Part shown: one piece after another, positions 1 to 9,345 of the stretch
Layout of the letters: each line of letters opens with the position of its first letter
Position numbering within the stretch: position 1 is the stretch's first letter
Assembly: GCF_002272245.1 (NCBI RefSeq)
Contig: NZ_NPDD01000113.1
Location: 1-42,132 of the forward strand
Direction: 5' to 3'
Length of the DNA stretch: 42,132 nt
Source: Bacillus sp. 7884-1
GTDB lineage: Bacteria > Bacillota > Bacilli > Bacillales > Cytobacillaceae
Notes under the pieces: generated by a model
The model's input: the letters and a program-made list of their open reading frames with translations, nothing else
Databases searched by the model: none
What the model was told of the DNA's origin: nothing
Translations under genes and position numbers: made by a program

Positions 1-52
1 CGAGCCCACGGAAAGCATAGCGCCTGGAGCGCAAATCAACAGCCCAGGTTAA
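1..52. repeat. End of a dispersed Bacillaceae-type repeat
   Basis: The first 50 or so bases, with the motif GCGCCTGGAGCGCAAATCAA and a CCTGG/CCAGG inverted pair, resemble the GC-rich end of an intergenic repeat scattered in many Bacillaceae genomes. It is clearly richer in GC than its surroundings and has no ORF. The assignment rests on remembered motif similarity only; the other end lies outside the window. Confidence 0.4.
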
Positions 53-64
53 CACAGCCTTTAT

Positions 65-463
65 TTATAGACAATTTTTCATCGAGCTTTGAAGGTACTC
101 AATCCAAGGCTCCCAATTATTAATCATATATGCAGGTTCTCCATCAGACAAATAACCTAAAAAACTCTTAGAATCATCAACTACTACATCCTTTCCTTCA
201 CGCAGCCGAGAGATTAGGTCATGAATAATGATATATTCCTCGAGCAATAATTCACTTGAATACTCCAGCTTAACCCCGTTATTGTCGATATGGACATCGC
301 CTAGTGTCTTGTCGGAGTTTTCAAGATAGATTTCATAGTGGCTTTCGGACCTCTTTTTTAGAAAAGGCAAGTCATATTTGGCAAGGTCAACTTCTTTATG
401 AAAAGTTAATGTTGTAGTTAACAGTCTGCAACCCTCCTTATCCGTCTCTAAAGTATTTACCAT
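65..463 (-). CDS. Hypothetical protein, 132 aa
   Basis: This acidic soluble protein of 132 residues has no signal peptide, membrane segment or catalytic motif that I recognise. It reads divergently from the arginine operon. The ATG at 463 has only a weak ribosome binding site (GAAGG close to the start). A strong AAGGAGG lies about 12 codons inside the frame but has no standard start codon at good spacing after it. Codon use resembles the neighbours, so it is probably a real gene, but I cannot assign a function. The cre-like site at 552-565 lies about 90 bp upstream and could in principle act on this gene instead of on argC. Confidence 0.6.
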   Translation of the reverse strand: MVNTLETDKEGCRLLTTTLTFHKEVDLAKYDLPFLKKRSESHYEIYLENSDKTLGDVHIDNNGVKLEYSSELLLEEYIIIHDLISRLREGKDVVVDDSKSFLGYLSDGEPAYMINNWEPWIEYLQSSMKNCL

Positions 464-507
464 TAGCCTTCATAAAAAACATCATCTTTTTCAAGGAAGC
501 TATTACA

Positions 508-543
508 TGCATAAAATATGCATAATATTTGTATATTCATACA
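508..543. promoter_or_regulatory. Upstream inverted repeats, possible distal ARG boxes
   Basis: Two short palindromes sit side by side: TGCATA-AAA-TATGCA (508-522) and TGTAT-ATTC-ATACA (530-543). The second has the 5-4-5 geometry of an ArgR/AhrC ARG box (consensus TGAAT-N4-ATTCA), with T instead of A at the third position. They lie about 110 bp upstream of the promoter-proximal boxes, so a looping or auxiliary operator role is possible. This is inference from geometry. Confidence 0.35.
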
Positions 544-551
544 CGGTTAAA

Positions 552-565
552 TGAAAGCGTTTCCA
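552..565 (+). promoter_or_regulatory. cre site (CcpA operator), perfect match
   Basis: TGAAAGCGTTTCCA matches the classical cre consensus TGNAANCGNTNNCA at every fixed position. Its centre lies about 94 bp upstream of the predicted argC transcription start (about 653). That is an activating rather than repressing position for CcpA, as known for the B. subtilis ilv-leu operon. It could alternatively serve the divergent gene ending at 65. Confidence 0.6.
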
Positions 566-616
566 AAAATAAAGGTAAAAAAAATCAATAAAAACTGAAA
601 ATTGGGCAATTTATTT

Positions 617-657
617 CTTGAATAATTATTACTTGGTATGTATAATGATTCATTATA
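617..657 (+). promoter_or_regulatory. argC operon promoter with tandem ARG boxes
   Basis: A sigma-A promoter is visible: -35 TTGAAT at 618-623, a 17-bp spacer, and -10 TATAAT at 641-646. Two ARG-box-like 14-mers overlap it, TGAATAATTATTAC (619-632) over the -35 and TGTATAATGATTCA (639-652) around the -10. Their starts are 20 bp apart, the usual spacing for paired ArgR boxes. The argG promoter has the same arrangement. The 17-mer at 641-657 is also a perfect inverted repeat. Arginine-dependent repression by an ArgR/AhrC protein follows by inference. Confidence 0.75.
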
Positions 658-680
658 TAAGAGACTTAGGAGTGGGAAAA

Positions 681-1718
681 ATGAGGGCTGCAATTATCGG
701 TGGAACGGGATATGGGGCAATAGAGTTAATAAGGCTTATAAACAAGCATCCACATTTGACAGTTGGTTCAGTTGTTTCCAACTCTCAGGCTGGTAACGAC
801 ATTAGCGAATCCTACCCACACCTTACTGAAATAATAAATCAACCATTTGAAAAATATGATCCGGATATATTAGCAAAAGAGAATGATATTGTATTTTTAG
901 CTACACCATCTGGCGTCAGTAGTAAGATGGCTCCTCAACTCGTAGATAAGGGTATTAAAGTGATCGACCTTTCAGGAGATTTCCGGCTACGGTCGCAAAA
1001 TGAATATGAAACTTGGTATAAGCATTCAGCACCAGAAGAGGAATATTTAAGGAAGGCAGTTTATGGATTGAGTGAGATTTATGAAGAAGAAATTAAACGT
1101 GCCACGTTCATTGCTAATCCGGGCTGCTACCCAACAGCAACCAGCCTCGGTTTGCTGCCAATATTGAAAGCAAATCTTGCAGACTCAAAATCTATTATTG
1201 TAGATGCAAAGTCAGGTGTATCTGGTGCCGGCAGAGGTCTTTCATTAACAGCACATTACGCTGAAATAAATGAAAATCTAAAAGCTTATAAGCTTGGCGC
1301 ACATCAACATATACCGGAAATTGAACAAGTACTTAAGGATGAAAGTGGCAGGCTGGTAACAATTACGTTTACAACTCATTTGGTTCCGATGACTAGAGGA
1401 ATTATGATAACGGCCTATGTTAATTTACTTGGGAAAATATCAACGAGTGAAGTGAATGCGTTGTATAAACAGTTTTACGAAAATCATCCATTTGTCAGGA
1501 TTAGGCCAGAGGGAATTTATCCATCAACCAAAGAGGTCAGTGGCAGTAATTATTGTGACATCGGATTACATGTTGACCAGCGAACGAATCGTCTAACCGT
1601 GATTTCAGTTATCGACAATTTAGTAAAAGGTGCAGCAGGGCAAGCGATTCAGAATGCAAATTTAATGAATGGCTGGGCTGTCAGTACAGGTCTTGAAGAC
1701 ATATCATTATATCCTTAA
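681..1718 (+). CDS. argC: N-acetyl-gamma-glutamyl-phosphate reductase
   Basis: ArgC makes N-acetylglutamate semialdehyde from the acyl phosphate with NADPH, the third step from glutamate to ornithine. The N-terminal dinucleotide-binding motif GGTGYGAIEL is at residues 7-16. The catalytic cysteine C149 sits in ANPGCYPTA, and the conserved GAHQH motif follows. The length of 345 residues is normal for the family. The ATG at 681 is preferred because TTAGGAGTGGG lies just upstream and the predicted transcript starts near 653, so the longer reading from 618 would begin inside the promoter. It is the first gene of the argCJBD-carAB-argF operon; an 87-bp gap separates it from argJ. Confidence 0.95.
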   Translation: MRAAIIGGTGYGAIELIRLINKHPHLTVGSVVSNSQAGNDISESYPHLTEIINQPFEKYDPDILAKENDIVFLATPSGVSSKMAPQLVDKGIKVIDLSGDFRLRSQNEYETWYKHSAPEEEYLRKAVYGLSEIYEEEIKRATFIANPGCYPTATSLGLLPILKANLADSKSIIVDAKSGVSGAGRGLSLTAHYAEINENLKAYKLGAHQHIPEIEQVLKDESGRLVTITFTTHLVPMTRGIMITAYVNLLGKISTSEVNALYKQFYENHPFVRIRPEGIYPSTKEVSGSNYCDIGLHVDQRTNRLTVISVIDNLVKGAAGQAIQNANLMNGWAVSTGLEDISLYP

Positions 1719-1805
1719 TAAAATTATTGATTGAATAATAGATGGAAAGTTTTATAGAGGCTTGGATTACCAAACAAGAAGACAATCAAGGGGGAAATTA
1801 AATTG

Positions 1806-3032
1806 ATGCCAGCCATTTCAAATAAAGAGATTGTAGTTTTAGAAGAAGGAAGTGTCACTTTGCCGCAGGGGTTCGTGGCTGGGGGTATGCATTGCGGGAT
1901 AAAAAGGAAACGATTGGACCTTGGTTATATTGTTTCTGATGTGCCTGCAATAACCGCTGGGGTTTATACAACAAATATCTTTCAAGCAGCTCCATTGTTG
2001 GTTACACAGGAAAGCATTGCAAAAGAAAATAAGATTCAAGCGATCATTGTCAATTCTGGAAATGCCAATGCCTGCACAGGAGAACAGGGATTGTTAGACG
2101 CTTTTGAAATGCAAAAAGGATTTGCTAACGAGCTAGGCATCGAGGAGCACCTTGTTGCCGTTACTTCAACAGGAGTGATTGGTGAACTTTTACCGATGGA
2201 TAAAGTAAAAACAGGAATAAATCAGATTCTTCAGTCCAAATATGCAACAGAAGAAAATTTCAAGAATGCAATATTAACAACAGACACTTGCATTAAGCAG
2301 GTTGGTGTTCAAATGAAAATAGACGGAAAGACAGTCAGCATTGGCGGTGCGGCAAAAGGATCTGGGATGATTCATCCGAACATGGCAACCATGCTTGGAT
2401 TTGTTACCACTGACGTCAATATTGCGCATGAAGACTTGCTAACTGCATTAAAAGACATTACGAATCAAACCTTTAATATGATTACGGTTGATGGCGATAC
2501 AAGTACGAATGATATGGTTTTAGTTATGGCAAATGGTTTAGCAGGTAATGACCAGCTGACAAAGGACCATCCAGATTGGGATTTATTTAAAGCAGGCTTA
2601 AAGCTAGTCAGTGAAGAACTTGCGAAAAAAATTGCCAGAGACGGTGAAGGAGCCACTAAGCTTGTTGAAGTTCAAGTAAACGGCGCATACAGCCATGAAG
2701 CAGCAAGAGCTGTAGGAAAATCCATTATCTCTTCGAATCTTGTAAAAACAGCTATCTATGGTACTGACCCGAACTGGGGAAGAATTGTTACAGCTATTGG
2801 ATATTCAGGAATACCGGTTGAGCCTAATGCATTGGTAGTAGCCATTGGACCTTACAAGGTATTCGAAAATGGCTTACCTAGTCCGATTGTAGAAGAGGAA
2901 GTAAAAGAGTACTTAGAACAGGAAACCGTTAAAATTATTGTTGAATTAAATCAAGGTAATGATAGTGCAACGGCTTGGGGCTGTGATTTAACGTATGATT
3001 ATGTCAAAATCAATGCTTCCTACCGCACCTAA
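1806..3032 (+). CDS. argJ: Glutamate N-acetyltransferase / amino-acid acetyltransferase
   Basis: ArgJ transfers the acetyl group from N-acetylornithine back to glutamate, closing the acetyl cycle, and in bacilli it can also use acetyl-CoA. The self-cleavage motif KGSGMIHPNMATMLGF is intact; processing occurs before the threonine of ATML, giving alpha and beta chains. The later motif YGTDPNWGRI is also present. The length (about 408 aa) is normal. A TTG at 1803 directly precedes the ATG at 1806, and the AAGGGGG ribosome site would serve either. The gene ends with TAATG, overlapping a spurious ATG just ahead of argB. Confidence 0.95.
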   Translation: MPAISNKEIVVLEEGSVTLPQGFVAGGMHCGIKRKRLDLGYIVSDVPAITAGVYTTNIFQAAPLLVTQESIAKENKIQAIIVNSGNANACTGEQGLLDAFEMQKGFANELGIEEHLVAVTSTGVIGELLPMDKVKTGINQILQSKYATEENFKNAILTTDTCIKQVGVQMKIDGKTVSIGGAAKGSGMIHPNMATMLGFVTTDVNIAHEDLLTALKDITNQTFNMITVDGDTSTNDMVLVMANGLAGNDQLTKDHPDWDLFKAGLKLVSEELAKKIARDGEGATKLVEVQVNGAYSHEAARAVGKSIISSNLVKTAIYGTDPNWGRIVTAIGYSGIPVEPNALVVAIGPYKVFENGLPSPIVEEEVKEYLEQETVKIIVELNQGNDSATAWGCDLTYDYVKINASYRT

Positions 3033-3046
3033 TGGGAGGATCTATG

Positions 3047-3841
3047 ATGAAATATATTGTCATTAAGTGTGGCGGAAGTGTGTTAGAAAATCTACCAAAG
3101 TCCTTTTATGAAGATGTCATATCCCTTCATCAAGAAGGAGAATGGACACCGATTATTGTCCATGGCGGCGGCCCGCTTATTAATAAGTTATTGAAAAGCT
3201 TAAATGTAGAAACCACCTTTGTAAATGGTTTAAGAGTAACCAATCATGAAGTATTGGATATTGTAGAAATGGTTTTAAGCGGTACGGTAAATAAACAAGT
3301 AGTACGAAACATCATTGAGGCAGGCGGTAGTTCATTTGGTGTTAGCGGGGTGGATGGTTGTTTATTAAAAGCCATTCCAACGCCAGATGAAAGTTTAGGT
3401 TTTGTAGGCGAAGTAGTTGCAGTGAATACCGAAGCGATAGAGAGTATTGTAAAACAAGGACATATACCTGTCGTTTCACCAATCGGGATTGGTGAAAATG
3501 GGCAGCGATACAATATAAACGGAGATGTTGCCGCCAGTGCAGTTGCCAAAGCATTAGGAGCAAATCTTTGCTTTATTAGTGACATACCTGGAATTCTAGT
3601 CGATGAACAGGGCGAAAAGTCCAAACTAGATATGGTTACCAAAGCAAAAGTAGAAGAACTAATTGAAAATGAAACCATCTACGGCGGGATGATCCCTAAG
3701 GTCAAAGCAGCAATCGATGGGTTAGTTCATAAAATTCCTATGGTCGGTATTATCGATGGATTTGAAAAAAATAGCTTGATAGATTACGTGAACGGCAAAA
3801 ATATTGGAACAAAAATTGTTTTAGAAGAGGAGATTGCCTAA
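3047..3841 (+). CDS. argB: Acetylglutamate kinase
   Basis: ArgB phosphorylates N-acetylglutamate with ATP. It is an amino-acid-kinase fold protein beginning MKYIVIKCGGSV, with the substrate and phosphate loop HGGGPLINK and a C-terminal GTKIV. The start at 3047 follows GGGAGG with normal spacing; ATG codons at 3044 and 3032 are also in frame, but 3032 lies upstream of the ribosome site. About 264 aa, normal. The stop overlaps the argD start (TAATG), which implies translational coupling. Confidence 0.94.
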   Translation: MKYIVIKCGGSVLENLPKSFYEDVISLHQEGEWTPIIVHGGGPLINKLLKSLNVETTFVNGLRVTNHEVLDIVEMVLSGTVNKQVVRNIIEAGGSSFGVSGVDGCLLKAIPTPDESLGFVGEVVAVNTEAIESIVKQGHIPVVSPIGIGENGQRYNINGDVAASAVAKALGANLCFISDIPGILVDEQGEKSKLDMVTKAKVEELIENETIYGGMIPKVKAAIDGLVHKIPMVGIIDGFEKNSLIDYVNGKNIGTKIVLEEEIA

Positions 3842-5040
3842 TGACCATTAACACTTCCGTTTCCCCCGTTTCGTCAGTAATGGCTACGTATAGCCGCTTT
3901 CCTATTACGTTGGTTAAGGGGAAAGGAAGCTATGTATGGGACGATCAAGGGAAAAAATATTTAGATTTTACATCAGGCATTGCGACGTGTAACTTGGGGC
4001 ATGTGCCAGATGTTGTTAAAACAAAGCTTGAAGAGCAGCTGCAAAATCTTTGGCACTGTTCAAACCTTTATAACATTCCAAATCAGCAGGAGCTAGCAGC
4101 ACTGCTAACAGCCAATAGCTGTGGAGATCAGGTTTTCTTTTGCAACAGCGGAGCGGAAGCAAATGAGGCGGCTATTAAGCTGGCAAGAAGATACGCACAA
4201 AAAGTAAAGGGAACAGATTCTTTCGGAGTCATAACCTTCCAGCAATCCTTTCACGGCAGAACATTGGCAACATTATCGGCCACAGGGCAGGAAAAAATCC
4301 AACAGGGATTCGCTCCATTAGTTAAAGGCTTTAGTTATCTGCCATTTAATGATATAGAAGCACTTGATCAACTAAAAACGCTCCAGCCTGCAGCCGTTTT
4401 ACTGGAACTCGTCCAGGGTGAAGGTGGAGTCATTCCAGCAAATCAGGAATGGGTAAAGAAAATTGAAGAAATCTGTAAAGAGAAAGACATTCTTTTAATG
4501 GTTGATGAAATTCAAACGGGAATCGGAAGGACCGGAACACTGTTTGCCTACGAACAATACGGTATAGAGCCGGATGTAATTAGTGTAGCAAAAGGACTTG
4601 GATCAGGGTTTCCGATTGGGGCTATCATTGCAAAAGAAAAAGCTGCAAAAGCGTTCGAACCTGGTACACACGGAAGTACGTTTGGCGGCAATCCATTAGC
4701 AACCGCAGCCGGAGTCGCAACGATATCCCATATCATTGAAAGTAATTTACTAAATCATGTTAATGAAATTTCAGTGTACTTTGATGAATTGTTAACTAAA
4801 TTTAAAGAAAAGTACACTTGTATAGAAGAAATTAGAGGTAAAGGTCTCCTAAAAGGGCTCGTTGTGGGAAATAAGGCTCCTCAAATTGTTCAAAAGGCAA
4901 TTGAAAATCAATTGTTGATCCTAACAGCGGGACCAAATGTTGTGAGACTGCTACCGCCTTTAACGGCATCTAAAGAAGAAATAAACGAATTCATCAAGGC
5001 ATTGGAAAAAACTTTCCAAGGTATAGAGAAAGGCGAGTGA
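3841..5040 (+). CDS. argD: Acetylornithine aminotransferase
   Basis: A PLP-dependent class-III aminotransferase of 399 aa, converting N-acetylglutamate semialdehyde to N-acetylornithine with glutamate as donor. Visible motifs are the cofactor-phosphate site NSGAEANEAA, the aspartate in LLMVDEIQTGIGRTG, and the Schiff-base lysine in SVAKGLGSGFPIGA. The start overlaps the argB stop by one base, and its end overlaps carA by four bases (GTGA), so it is in the middle of a translationally coupled operon. A related class-III enzyme, gsaB at 33906-35201, has a different substrate and context. Confidence 0.95.
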   Translation: MTINTSVSPVSSVMATYSRFPITLVKGKGSYVWDDQGKKYLDFTSGIATCNLGHVPDVVKTKLEEQLQNLWHCSNLYNIPNQQELAALLTANSCGDQVFFCNSGAEANEAAIKLARRYAQKVKGTDSFGVITFQQSFHGRTLATLSATGQEKIQQGFAPLVKGFSYLPFNDIEALDQLKTLQPAAVLLELVQGEGGVIPANQEWVKKIEEICKEKDILLMVDEIQTGIGRTGTLFAYEQYGIEPDVISVAKGLGSGFPIGAIIAKEKAAKAFEPGTHGSTFGGNPLATAAGVATISHIIESNLLNHVNEISVYFDELLTKFKEKYTCIEEIRGKGLLKGLVVGNKAPQIVQKAIENQLLILTAGPNVVRLLPPLTASKEEINEFIKALEKTFQGIEKGE

Positions 5041-6122
5041 GTGTTTTGGAACAGGGATATCTTACTTTGGAAACCGGAGAAGTTTTTGAAGGAATACTAA
5101 TAGGTGCAAACAAGGACTCTGTAGGAGAAGTTGTTTTTAATACAAGTATGACTGGCTACCAGGAAATCATTACAGATCCATCTTATGCAGGGCAGCTTAT
5201 CACTTTCTGTTATCCGATTATCGGAAACTACGGAATCAATGCGATGGATGATGAATGTATTTCTCCTTCCTTAGCAGGAGTGGTGATTGGTGATTTATGT
5301 GAAACACCAAGCCATTACCAATCCATTAATAAATTCTCTGAAAAACTAATGCAGGCAGGCGTTCCTGGCATTGCAGGCGTGGACACAAGATTACTTGTCA
5401 AAACGATTCGAAGCCGCGGAACGGTAAAAGGATATTTAAGTAAGACTAAACAAGAAACGTTTGATAATAACAAAACCATACCATTTTGGGTAGAGAAAGT
5501 TTCGACTGAGAAAATGCAATATTTTAAAAATGAAGGACCACATGTTGTCCTTATCGACTTTGGATATAAAAAATCGATACTGAATGCGTTGCTCGATGAA
5601 AATTGTTGTGTGACTATCGTCCCTTTTAATACCTCTTTTGAAAAAATCAAGGCCTTAAAGCCAGACGGTGTGTTATTAAGTAACGGACCTGGAGATCCAA
5701 TGGCACTGAAACAGTGGTTTCCAGAAATCAAAAAAATTACACAGCACTACCCAACGCTAGGTATCTGCCTAGGACATCAGTTAATTGCCCTAGCTTATGG
5801 AGCAAAAACGGAAAAACTTGCCTACGGACACCGTGGTGGCAATCATCCCGTTAAAGAATTAGCAACGGGTAAGGTTAAAATTACAGCACAAAATCATGGA
5901 TATGTTGTCGTTGACCAGAGCATTGATGCCCAGGTTTTCCAAATCACATACCGTAACGTTAATGACAAATCCATTGAGGGGTTAAAGCACAGACGCTTTC
6001 CCATTCAAACCGTTCAATTCCACCCGGAAGCACACCCAGGACCAAGTGACACCCAATACATTCTAGAAGAATTTGTTTATCAGATAAATTCCGTGGGAGA
6101 TAAACGTTATGCCATTAAATAA
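5037..6122 (+). CDS. carA: Carbamoyl-phosphate synthase small (glutaminase) subunit, arginine-linked
   Basis: CarA hydrolyses glutamine and passes ammonia to CarB. The N-terminal CPSase small-chain domain includes TSMTGYQEIITDPSYAGQ. The C-terminal class-I amidotransferase holds the nucleophile cysteine in LGICLGHQLIALAYGA and the His/Glu dyad in FHPEAHPG. The GTG at 5037 overlaps argD by four bases; a TTG at 5046 is an alternative because the ribosome site AAAGG is close to the GTG. At about 361 aa the size is normal. Its place inside the arg operon marks it as the arginine-repressible enzyme, not the pyrimidine one. Confidence 0.94.
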   Translation: MSVLEQGYLTLETGEVFEGILIGANKDSVGEVVFNTSMTGYQEIITDPSYAGQLITFCYPIIGNYGINAMDDECISPSLAGVVIGDLCETPSHYQSINKFSEKLMQAGVPGIAGVDTRLLVKTIRSRGTVKGYLSKTKQETFDNNKTIPFWVEKVSTEKMQYFKNEGPHVVLIDFGYKKSILNALLDENCCVTIVPFNTSFEKIKALKPDGVLLSNGPGDPMALKQWFPEIKKITQHYPTLGICLGHQLIALAYGAKTEKLAYGHRGGNHPVKELATGKVKITAQNHGYVVVDQSIDAQVFQITYRNVNDKSIEGLKHRRFPIQTVQFHPEAHPGPSDTQYILEEFVYQINSVGDKRYAIK

Positions 6123-9100
6123 AAACCTAAAAAAAGTATTAGTAATAGGATCAGGTCCGATTGTAATCGGGCAGGCAGCAGAATTTGACTATGCGGGAAC
6201 ACAAGCCTGTATCGCTCTGAAAGAAGAGGGAATACAGGTGGTATTAATCAATAGTAATCCAGCAACGATTATGACGGACGAAACTGTTGCCGATAAAGTA
6301 TATATCGAACCATTAAATGTAGAAACCATTGAAAAAATTATTCAAAAAGAAAAGCCTGATGGAATTATTGGGACTTTAGGTGGTCAAACCGGTTTAAATT
6401 TAACAGTTGAACTTTATGAAAAAGGTATTCTTCAAAAATACAATGTAGAGCTGTTAGGAACCTCTGTAGAATCGATAAAAAATGGCGAGGACCGTGATCG
6501 GTTCCGCAGTTTAATGATAAAGATTGACGAGCCAATCCCTGAATCTGCAATTATTCATACCTATGAAGAAGGTGTATCGTTCGTCAACGAGATAGGTTTC
6601 CCCGTTATCATCCGACCTGCCTATACACTTGGCGGACACGGCGGCGGCTTTGCCTATAATGAAGAAGAGCTTGGAAATGTTCTAAAGAAGGGTCTTGCAG
6701 CTAGCCCGATTCATCAAGTTCTGGTTGAGAGAAGCATTAAAGGCTGGAAGGAAATTGAATACGAAGTCATAAGAGATGCCAATGACACATGTATCATTGT
6801 TTGTAATATGGAAAATATGGACCCTGTTGGTGTTCATACAGGTGACTCCATAGTTGTCGCTCCATCACAAACGTTGACAGATGTCCAATATCAAATGTTA
6901 CGGAATTCTTCATTAAAAGTAATACGAGAATTAGAGATTATCGGCGGCTGCAATATCCAGTTTGCGCTTAATCCAGAATCAAATCAATATTGCATTATTG
7001 AAGTAAATCCGAGGGTAAGCCGTTCTTCTGCATTAGCGTCAAAGGCTACCGGTTATCCGATTGCTAGGACGGCGGCTAAATGTGCGGTTGGCTACCATTT
7101 AGATGAGATTGTGAACCCTATAACAGGTAATACCTTTGCGTCCTTTGAACCAGCAATTGATTATATTGTTGTAAAGCTTCCACGTTTTCCATTTGATAAA
7201 TTTCCAGAAGCAGACCGTACATTAGGTACGCAAATGAAAGCTACTGGGGAAGTAATGGCGATTGACCGTACCTTTGAGGGCGCACTAAATAAAGCAATCC
7301 GTTCCATGGAATTAAATATATTTGGACTTTGTCTAGAATCAAATAAAAATGTAGACACTGAGGTCTTATTTGAAAAACTTGAAAGACCAAATGACCAAAG
7401 ATTATTTATGATAGCAGAAGCATTCAGAAGAGGTGTTTCCCTAGAGGAAATTAAGCAGGTAACAGAAATAGATTCATGGTTTTTAAACAAAATCAAATCT
7501 GTCGTAGACCTAGAAGTGGAATTAGCTTTGTATTCATGGAGTGAAGTACCACTTTCATTATTAAAAACAGCGAAGCGTCATAATATTTCCGATAAATACC
7601 TTTCACAAATCTACAGTATTGATGAAAAACAAATAAGAAATAAATGGAAAGAACTCAACTGGAAACCAGGCTACAAGATGGTTGATACCTGTTCCGCAGA
7701 ATTTGATGCGGTTACTCCTTATTACTACTCGACTTGGCTCGGGTCCGATGAGGTAGAAGAAACAAACAGTAAGAAGATTCTTGTTCTTGGTTCAGGTCCG
7801 ATTCGGATTGGTCAAGGAATTGAATTCGATTACTGCTCTGTCCATGCTGCAAAGGCGATTAAGAAGATGGGCTATGAGGCAGTCGTAATCAACAATAACC
7901 CTGAAACAGTTAGTACAGATTACTCAGTTGCTGACCGCCTTTACTTTGAACCACTAACGGCTGAAGATGTTCTTACCGTTATTGAAAAAGAGAAGATTGA
8001 AGGTGTGTTAATTCAGTTCGGCGGCCAAACTGCGATTAACTTGGCTCATGACCTCGAAGAAGAAGGAGTAAAGATTTTAGGCACAACGGTAGAAAATGTT
8101 GACCGTTTCGAGGATCGGAAAGAATTTTATCAGTTACTTGAAGGTCTAAACATCCCACATATTGTAGGTGAGACCGTATCACATAAAGATGAATTGCTGG
8201 CAGCTGCAGCAAGACTAGGCTATCCCGTATTGGTACGTCCTTCCTATGTCATTGGCGGCCAATCAATGTTTACGATTTTTACAGAAGACGAATTAAACTA
8301 CTATATCACTCAGCTTGAAGAAAACTCCTCACAGGATAAAATGTGGCCATTATTAGTAGACCGATATATTCCTGGATTAGAATGTGAAGTGGATGTCATT
8401 AGTGATGGAATGAATGTAATTGTCCCAGGCATCTTTGAACATATCGAAAGAGCTGGCGTACATTCTGGAGATAGTATTAGTGTTTTCCCACCTATTTCAT
8501 TAGCGAATGAGGTTAAAGAAACATTAATTGATTATGCTGAAAAGATTGCCAAAACTTCTCCGATTATTGGCATTATGAATATCCAATTTGTAATTTATCA
8601 GAATCAAGTATTAGTCCTAGAAGTAAATCCGCGTTCTTCACGTACGGTTCCTATCATGAGCAAGGTTACAGGAATTCCAATGATTGAGTGGGCAGTAATG
8701 GCACAATTAGGAGTATCCTTAAATACTTTATCGAATGAAACGGGTTTATTACCAGAGCCAAATTACTATTCAGTTAAGGCACCTATATTTTCAAGAAGCA
8801 AATTAAAGGGAGTCGACCACGTACTTGGACCGGAAATGAAATCAACAGGTGAAGTGTTAGGTTTAGGAGCAACCTTCCATGAAGCGCTCGAAAAGGCTTT
8901 CCCTGCAACCAGCGATGAAACAGAGAACTATTTATTCTGTTCGATATCTGACCGGGAAAAACCTGCCAGCCTTCCAATTCTGCAACAATTTGTGAATCAG
9001 AATTACAAGCTAACTGCAACAGAAGGGACAGCAAGATTCCTTCAAGAAAATGGCTTTACCATTGAAAAGGTTATTAAGGATAACGAGGATGTAAATGAAC

Positions 9101-9345
9101 TTTTCAAAAATAATAGTATTCAAGCAGTCATTAATATACCGAATCAAGGAAGAAATAAAATTAAATTTGGTTTTTACATTCGTGAACAAGCGACCCGCTA
9201 CAATGTACCGGTATTTACCCATTTAGACACAGTTGAGGCGATGGTTAGTCTTCAGGCGGAATCGATTACTCAATCAGAGGTACGCACAGTAACGGAATAT
9301 TACAATATCAAAGAGAGCGGTGTGGAGCATGTCAAATGTGATTAA
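6109..9345 (+). CDS. carB: Carbamoyl-phosphate synthase large subunit, arginine-linked
   Basis: CarB makes carbamoyl phosphate from bicarbonate, ammonia and two ATP. The two homologous halves are easy to see: each begins with VLGSGPI/VIGSGPI plus GQ..EFDY (near residues 11 and 560) and each carries an ATP-grasp domain with EVNPR. The last 130 or so residues form the MGS-like allosteric domain. The protein has 1078 aa, full length. The ATG at 6109 lies inside the end of carA, 14 bases of overlap, with GGGAG upstream. The stop overlaps the argF start region. Confidence 0.95.
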   Translation: MPLNKNLKKVLVIGSGPIVIGQAAEFDYAGTQACIALKEEGIQVVLINSNPATIMTDETVADKVYIEPLNVETIEKIIQKEKPDGIIGTLGGQTGLNLTVELYEKGILQKYNVELLGTSVESIKNGEDRDRFRSLMIKIDEPIPESAIIHTYEEGVSFVNEIGFPVIIRPAYTLGGHGGGFAYNEEELGNVLKKGLAASPIHQVLVERSIKGWKEIEYEVIRDANDTCIIVCNMENMDPVGVHTGDSIVVAPSQTLTDVQYQMLRNSSLKVIRELEIIGGCNIQFALNPESNQYCIIEVNPRVSRSSALASKATGYPIARTAAKCAVGYHLDEIVNPITGNTFASFEPAIDYIVVKLPRFPFDKFPEADRTLGTQMKATGEVMAIDRTFEGALNKAIRSMELNIFGLCLESNKNVDTEVLFEKLERPNDQRLFMIAEAFRRGVSLEEIKQVTEIDSWFLNKIKSVVDLEVELALYSWSEVPLSLLKTAKRHNISDKYLSQIYSIDEKQIRNKWKELNWKPGYKMVDTCSAEFDAVTPYYYSTWLGSDEVEETNSKKILVLGSGPIRIGQGIEFDYCSVHAAKAIKKMGYEAVVINNNPETVSTDYSVADRLYFEPLTAEDVLTVIEKEKIEGVLIQFGGQTAINLAHDLEEEGVKILGTTVENVDRFEDRKEFYQLLEGLNIPHIVGETVSHKDELLAAAARLGYPVLVRPSYVIGGQSMFTIFTEDELNYYITQLEENSSQDKMWPLLVDRYIPGLECEVDVISDGMNVIVPGIFEHIERAGVHSGDSISVFPPISLANEVKETLIDYAEKIAKTSPIIGIMNIQFVIYQNQVLVLEVNPRSSRTVPIMSKVTGIPMIEWAVMAQLGVSLNTLSNETGLLPEPNYYSVKAPIFSRSKLKGVDHVLGPEMKSTGEVLGLGATFHEALEKAFPATSDETENYLFCSISDREKPASLPILQQFVNQNYKLTATEGTARFLQENGFTIEKVIKDNEDVNELFKNNSIQAVINIPNQGRNKIKFGFYIREQATRYNVPVFTHLDTVEAMVSLQAESITQSEVRTVTEYYNIKESGVEHVKCD

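Noticed and set aside
618..680. Longer argC reading frame from 618
   Set aside because: It would begin at the -35 of a clear promoter; the ATG at 681 has the ribosome site.
3244..3678. 144-aa reverse ORF inside argB
   Set aside because: Antisense shadow of argB with serine/threonine-rich composition and no ribosome site.
5315..5731. 138-aa reverse ORF inside carA
   Set aside because: Shadow of a certain gene; no independent signals.
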